Source of the DNA: Paenibacillus sp. 37
GTDB lineage: Bacteria; Bacillota; Bacilli; Paenibacillales; Paenibacillaceae
Length of the DNA stretch: 64,000 nucleotides
Assembly: GCF_008386395.1 (NCBI RefSeq)
Contig: NZ_CP043761.1
Span: forward strand, 5,642,001-5,706,000
Reading direction: 5' to 3'
The notes beneath the pieces were generated by a model. It saw only the letters and a program-made list of their open reading frames with translations, was not told the origin of the DNA and did not search any database. Below, one piece after another: positions 61,386 through 64,000 of this stretch (positions are counted from its first letter, which is position 1; each line of letters starts with the position of its first letter). The translations under genes were made by a program, and so were the position numbers.

Positions 61386-63458
61386 TTAATGTGGCAAATC
61401 GATCTCAAAAATGAACACACCATACGCGGGCATGTTGATCTCATTCTGAAGTGTTGTACCTGACAGTAACTCTGTGGCCTCCTTCTTAAGCTGGATGGCC
61501 ACTTGGTGATCCGAGTAGTTGAGTAAAAATACATAAGCTTTATCCTTACCGGAACGGATACCAAGCTCAACTTCGGACGGTACCTCCACCAGGTCACCCA
61601 CAGGTGAAGATAGCCCTATTTCATCTAGTAGAGCATCAACGACCGGTTCATTGTAAGCCGCTCCATAATACCATACTTGCCCCTGACCTACCGTACGTTT
61701 GGTCAAAGCAGGACTACCTGCATAATATTCGGATGTATACTCAGCCATGACCTGCACGTCAGCATGCTCCACATGAAGAACTTCGTTAAATCCGGCCGTT
61801 GACGTTCCCTCCTGAAGCCGCTCACTCGCCCCATTCCATTGCAGTTTGGCTGCTGGTATGGTTCCTTTGATTAAGGTAAAGTCCTCTACGGTTACACCAC
61901 ACAACTCAGCGACAGCCCCAGGGAACGGTCTCATATAACAATGCCCCTTGAGATCCTTATATCCGGTACGCGCACCGAAAAACAGAGTGCCTCCTTGACT
62001 GACGTAGGCTTGGAGAAGTTCTGCTGTCTCGTCTGTCATGATGGCCGGGTGAGCATAGATGATCACCTTATAATCGGATAAATCCTCCAGTGTTGTCGTT
62101 GGTTGCAGTGTAACCATGTCCGTCGGAATATGACGATACTGGAGCTGCTTATACCAGGAGCGTACACTCTGTTGCTGAAGCGGACCGTGCCACTCGTCCA
62201 ACTCCCCGTCCCAGATGTTATCGTAATCCTGTAGGATCGCAACATCGGCTTGATATGTAGTGCCTGCAATAACACGCCCGATCTTGACAAACTCTTCCCC
62301 TACTTGTGCAACCTCGCGTACCCTTCTGTTGGGCTGATTATGGTAATCATTGATGCCATGCCAGTACATCTCGGTGCCAAATGTTGCCGTCCGCCAGCGG
62401 AAGTAGACGAGCAGATCTGTTCCGTGAAGAACAGATTGATATGACCATAATCGGATCTGTCCCGGTCTTGGCGTACCCATGCCTATACTGTCAACCCAGC
62501 CTCCTGGCCCAGACTGTTGTTCCATGACGCAGAAGTTCGGTGACATGTTGCGTACGTTCGACAGTTTCATGCTCCAGGCCCGATCTTGTAATGAGTTATC
62601 GTCTGTCCCTGGGAAGATCGTGGAAAACTGCGGATACGAATCATAAGAGAAGAAATCCAATAAATCCTCTGTCATTTCATGATTATCCAAGTGTCCAAAC
62701 GTACCGTTTGTTGTGATCCAATGTTTCGGATCCAGTTCCCGAATGATGTCCACCTGAAGCTTGGCAAATGAAATGGTATTAGCTGAGATGAATCTCTTTT
62801 CATCTAGTGCCAAATGAGGATTTGGCGATTGGCTGACCATATTTCGGGTAAGGTGAACTTGCTCCCAGTCGGTATAGGTCTGACTCCAGAAAACGGTTCC
62901 CCAAGCCTGGTTCAGATTCTCCAACGATTCATAACGATTCTTAAGCCATTCACGGAAGGCGACATGGTCCGCCTCAGCATAGAAAACATCCATATGACAA
63001 TTGAATTCGTTATCGATCTGCCATCCAATAAGAGCCGGATGATCTTTATAGGCAATCACCATATTGCGCACGATTTTTTCACATTGCTGTCTGTAGATTG
63101 GGCTACTGTAATTGGTATGACGCCGCATACCGTGTTGATACAATACCCCGTCCTTATTTGCGTTTAATACTTCAGGATATTTTGATGTTAACCATGCTGG
63201 TGGAGTTGCAGTAGGTGTTCCCAAAATAACGCTCAAACCATATTGATGCGCCAGATCCAGTGCCTTCTGAAAAAAACTAAAATCGAACTGGTCTTCTTCC
63301 GGTTCAAAGATGGACCATGCAAATTCAGCCATCCGAATAACTGTGATATTCATCTCTTTCATTCTACGGAAATCGTCCTCCCACAACGCTTCCGACCAGT
63401 GCTCAGGGTAATAACAGACCCCCAGTTTCAATTCATCCATTTGGATTGATTTTGCCAC
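61386..63458 (-). CDS. GH42 beta-galactosidase
   Basis: Predicted 690-residue cytosolic enzyme that cleaves beta-galactosides. The N-terminal L-G-V-C-Y-Y-P-E-H-W, the acid/base Glu in Q-I-D-N-E-F and the nucleophile Glu in V-M-E-Q-Q-S-G-P are as in GH42. A glutamine-amidotransferase-like domain and a C-terminal beta domain follow. I prefer GTG 63458 (AGGGGG upstream) over ATG 63440. The AraC-like gene upstream is divergent and a probable regulator. Confidence 0.9.
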   Translation of the reverse strand: MAKSIQMDELKLGVCYYPEHWSEALWEDDFRRMKEMNITVIRMAEFAWSIFEPEEDQFDFSFFQKALDLAHQYGLSVILGTPTATPPAWLTSKYPEVLNANKDGVLYQHGMRRHTNYSSPIYRQQCEKIVRNMVIAYKDHPALIGWQIDNEFNCHMDVFYAEADHVAFREWLKNRYESLENLNQAWGTVFWSQTYTDWEQVHLTRNMVSQSPNPHLALDEKRFISANTISFAKLQVDIIRELDPKHWITTNGTFGHLDNHEMTEDLLDFFSYDSYPQFSTIFPGTDDNSLQDRAWSMKLSNVRNMSPNFCVMEQQSGPGGWVDSIGMGTPRPGQIRLWSYQSVLHGTDLLVYFRWRTATFGTEMYWHGINDYHNQPNRRVREVAQVGEEFVKIGRVIAGTTYQADVAILQDYDNIWDGELDEWHGPLQQQSVRSWYKQLQYRHIPTDMVTLQPTTTLEDLSDYKVIIYAHPAIMTDETAELLQAYVSQGGTLFFGARTGYKDLKGHCYMRPFPGAVAELCGVTVEDFTLIKGTIPAAKLQWNGASERLQEGTSTAGFNEVLHVEHADVQVMAEYTSEYYAGSPALTKRTVGQGQVWYYGAAYNEPVVDALLDEIGLSSPVGDLVEVPSEVELGIRSGKDKAYVFLLNYSDHQVAIQLKKEATELLSGTTLQNEINMPAYGVFIFEIDLPH

Positions 63459-63639
63459 CTTTAATTGCCCCCTTAACCTGCCATATTGCCTCCATTCTAT
63501 TGGAACCTTCACATATAATAAATGACAAGATTATGCGACTTATAATAAAATATTGTCATTGTCCAAGATTCAAATAACAGTAGGCTGAATTGATTTCAGT
63601 TCACTACATAAAAATATTGCGTTCAAATGGAGGATGCAC

Positions 63640-64000
63640 GTGAAAGAACACATCTTTCTCCCCAAGCCGGTTTTCCCCAGACATGTATGTTTTCCCGATT
63701 TTATTGGAGGGTACAGTGACTTTCCGAAACATTATGTGAATCGGGAATATCGAACCAAAGAAATTAATTTGGATCAATGCTACAATTTGCACATTGTCCT
63801 GGACGGTAAAGGATTCCTGGATACGGGAACCACTCGTTATGAGCTAACACGAGGGCAGGGATTTCTCTATGGTCCCGGTCTCAGACAAACCTACTACTCC
63901 GATTTGGATGATCCGTGGAGTATTCGTTGGATTCATTTTTACGGCATTCGTCTCGAAGAACTGTTAAACGGAAAAGGCGTTGACGAGCCATGGCTGTTTC
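63640..64000 (+). CDS. AraC-family regulator, 5' part only
   Basis: The gene runs off the window; only about 120 residues are present. They form the cupin-like AraC sensor (Y-N-L-H-I-V-L-D-G-K-G, G-Q-G-F-L-Y-G-P, W-I-H-F-Y-G). The DNA-binding part should lie beyond the window. GGAGG is 6 bases before the GTG at 63640. Divergent from the GH42 gene, so probably its activator. Confidence 0.82.
   Translation, partial: MKEHIFLPKPVFPRHVCFPDFIGGYSDFPKHYVNREYRTKEINLDQCYNLHIVLDGKGFLDTGTTRYELTRGQGFLYGPGLRQTYYSDLDDPWSIRWIHFYGIRLEELLNGKGVDEPWLF

Noticed and set aside
1..64000. CRISPR array, prophage or complete insertion sequence
   Set aside because: No spaced identical repeats, no phage or transposase genes were seen; the repeats found are non-coding hairpins or a simple tandem array.

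Overview
The window looks like chromosomal DNA of a Paenibacillus-type spore former. The evidence is a clear gerE, a GerMN-domain lipoprotein, a YhcN/YlaJ-type spore lipoprotein, two CgeB-like glycosyltransferases, strong AGGAGG ribosome-binding sites with many GTG/TTG starts, translationally coupled ATGA gene overlaps, Lpl/Yes-type sugar ABC genes, and several families of hairpin-forming intergenic repeats. The genus is inferred from gene content and style. I see no rRNA, tRNA, CRISPR array, prophage or intact insertion sequence.

Layout. 0.1-7.3 kb holds housekeeping and redox genes: a GerMN lipoprotein, a PgpA-like phosphatase, a three-gene module (small C-terminal T-G-A-S protein, ApbE flavin transferase, heme-type ferric-reductase-like membrane protein), an MBL hydrolase with a methyltransferase, and a DUF72 protein. 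7.5-20.2 kb is a plant-polysaccharide locus on the minus strand: GH105, a CE4-like deacetylase, a GH106-like rhamnosidase, an Lpl-type ABC importer with a perfect cre site upstream, and a YesS/YtdP-like membrane AraC regulator. 20.4-26.4 kb has an M20 dipeptidase, a repeat-rich gene-poor stretch with a (GGGGCTTT)n array, a TetR regulator with oleate hydratase, and a second gene-free stretch. 26.6-29.4 kb is the amino-sugar operon murR/rpiR-type regulator, nagB, nagA. 29.6-36.9 kb has small hypotheticals, gerE, a spore lipoprotein, and a four-gene Gld-type ABC operon.

37.4-54.2 kb is dominated by surface-glycan genes: two GT4 enzymes (one followed by an overlapping 56-residue gene), a DHA2 multidrug exporter with three 13-bp iterons in its promoter, then one long minus-strand block. 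In transcription order that block runs: three small helical paralogues, a basic protein with a GX3 helix, two CgeB-like glycosyltransferases that also carry basic/GX3 N-termini, a GT4 with a very basic tail, a three-enzyme UDP-L-6-deoxy-acetamido-sugar pathway, an epimerase, and two GT2 enzymes. I read it as a spore- or cell-surface glycosylation system whose structural partners look undescribed. 54.3-64 kb has an amino-acid (cystine-type) ABC importer, a molybdate modAB pair without modC divergent from an HTH/periplasmic-binding-like regulator, a GH42 beta-galactosidase, and the start of an AraC regulator cut by the window end.

The two most interesting things for follow-up are the flavinylation module at 2.1-4.2 kb and the GX3/helical-paralogue glycosylation cluster at 48.5-54.2 kb. 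Family names come from motif recognition without database searches.
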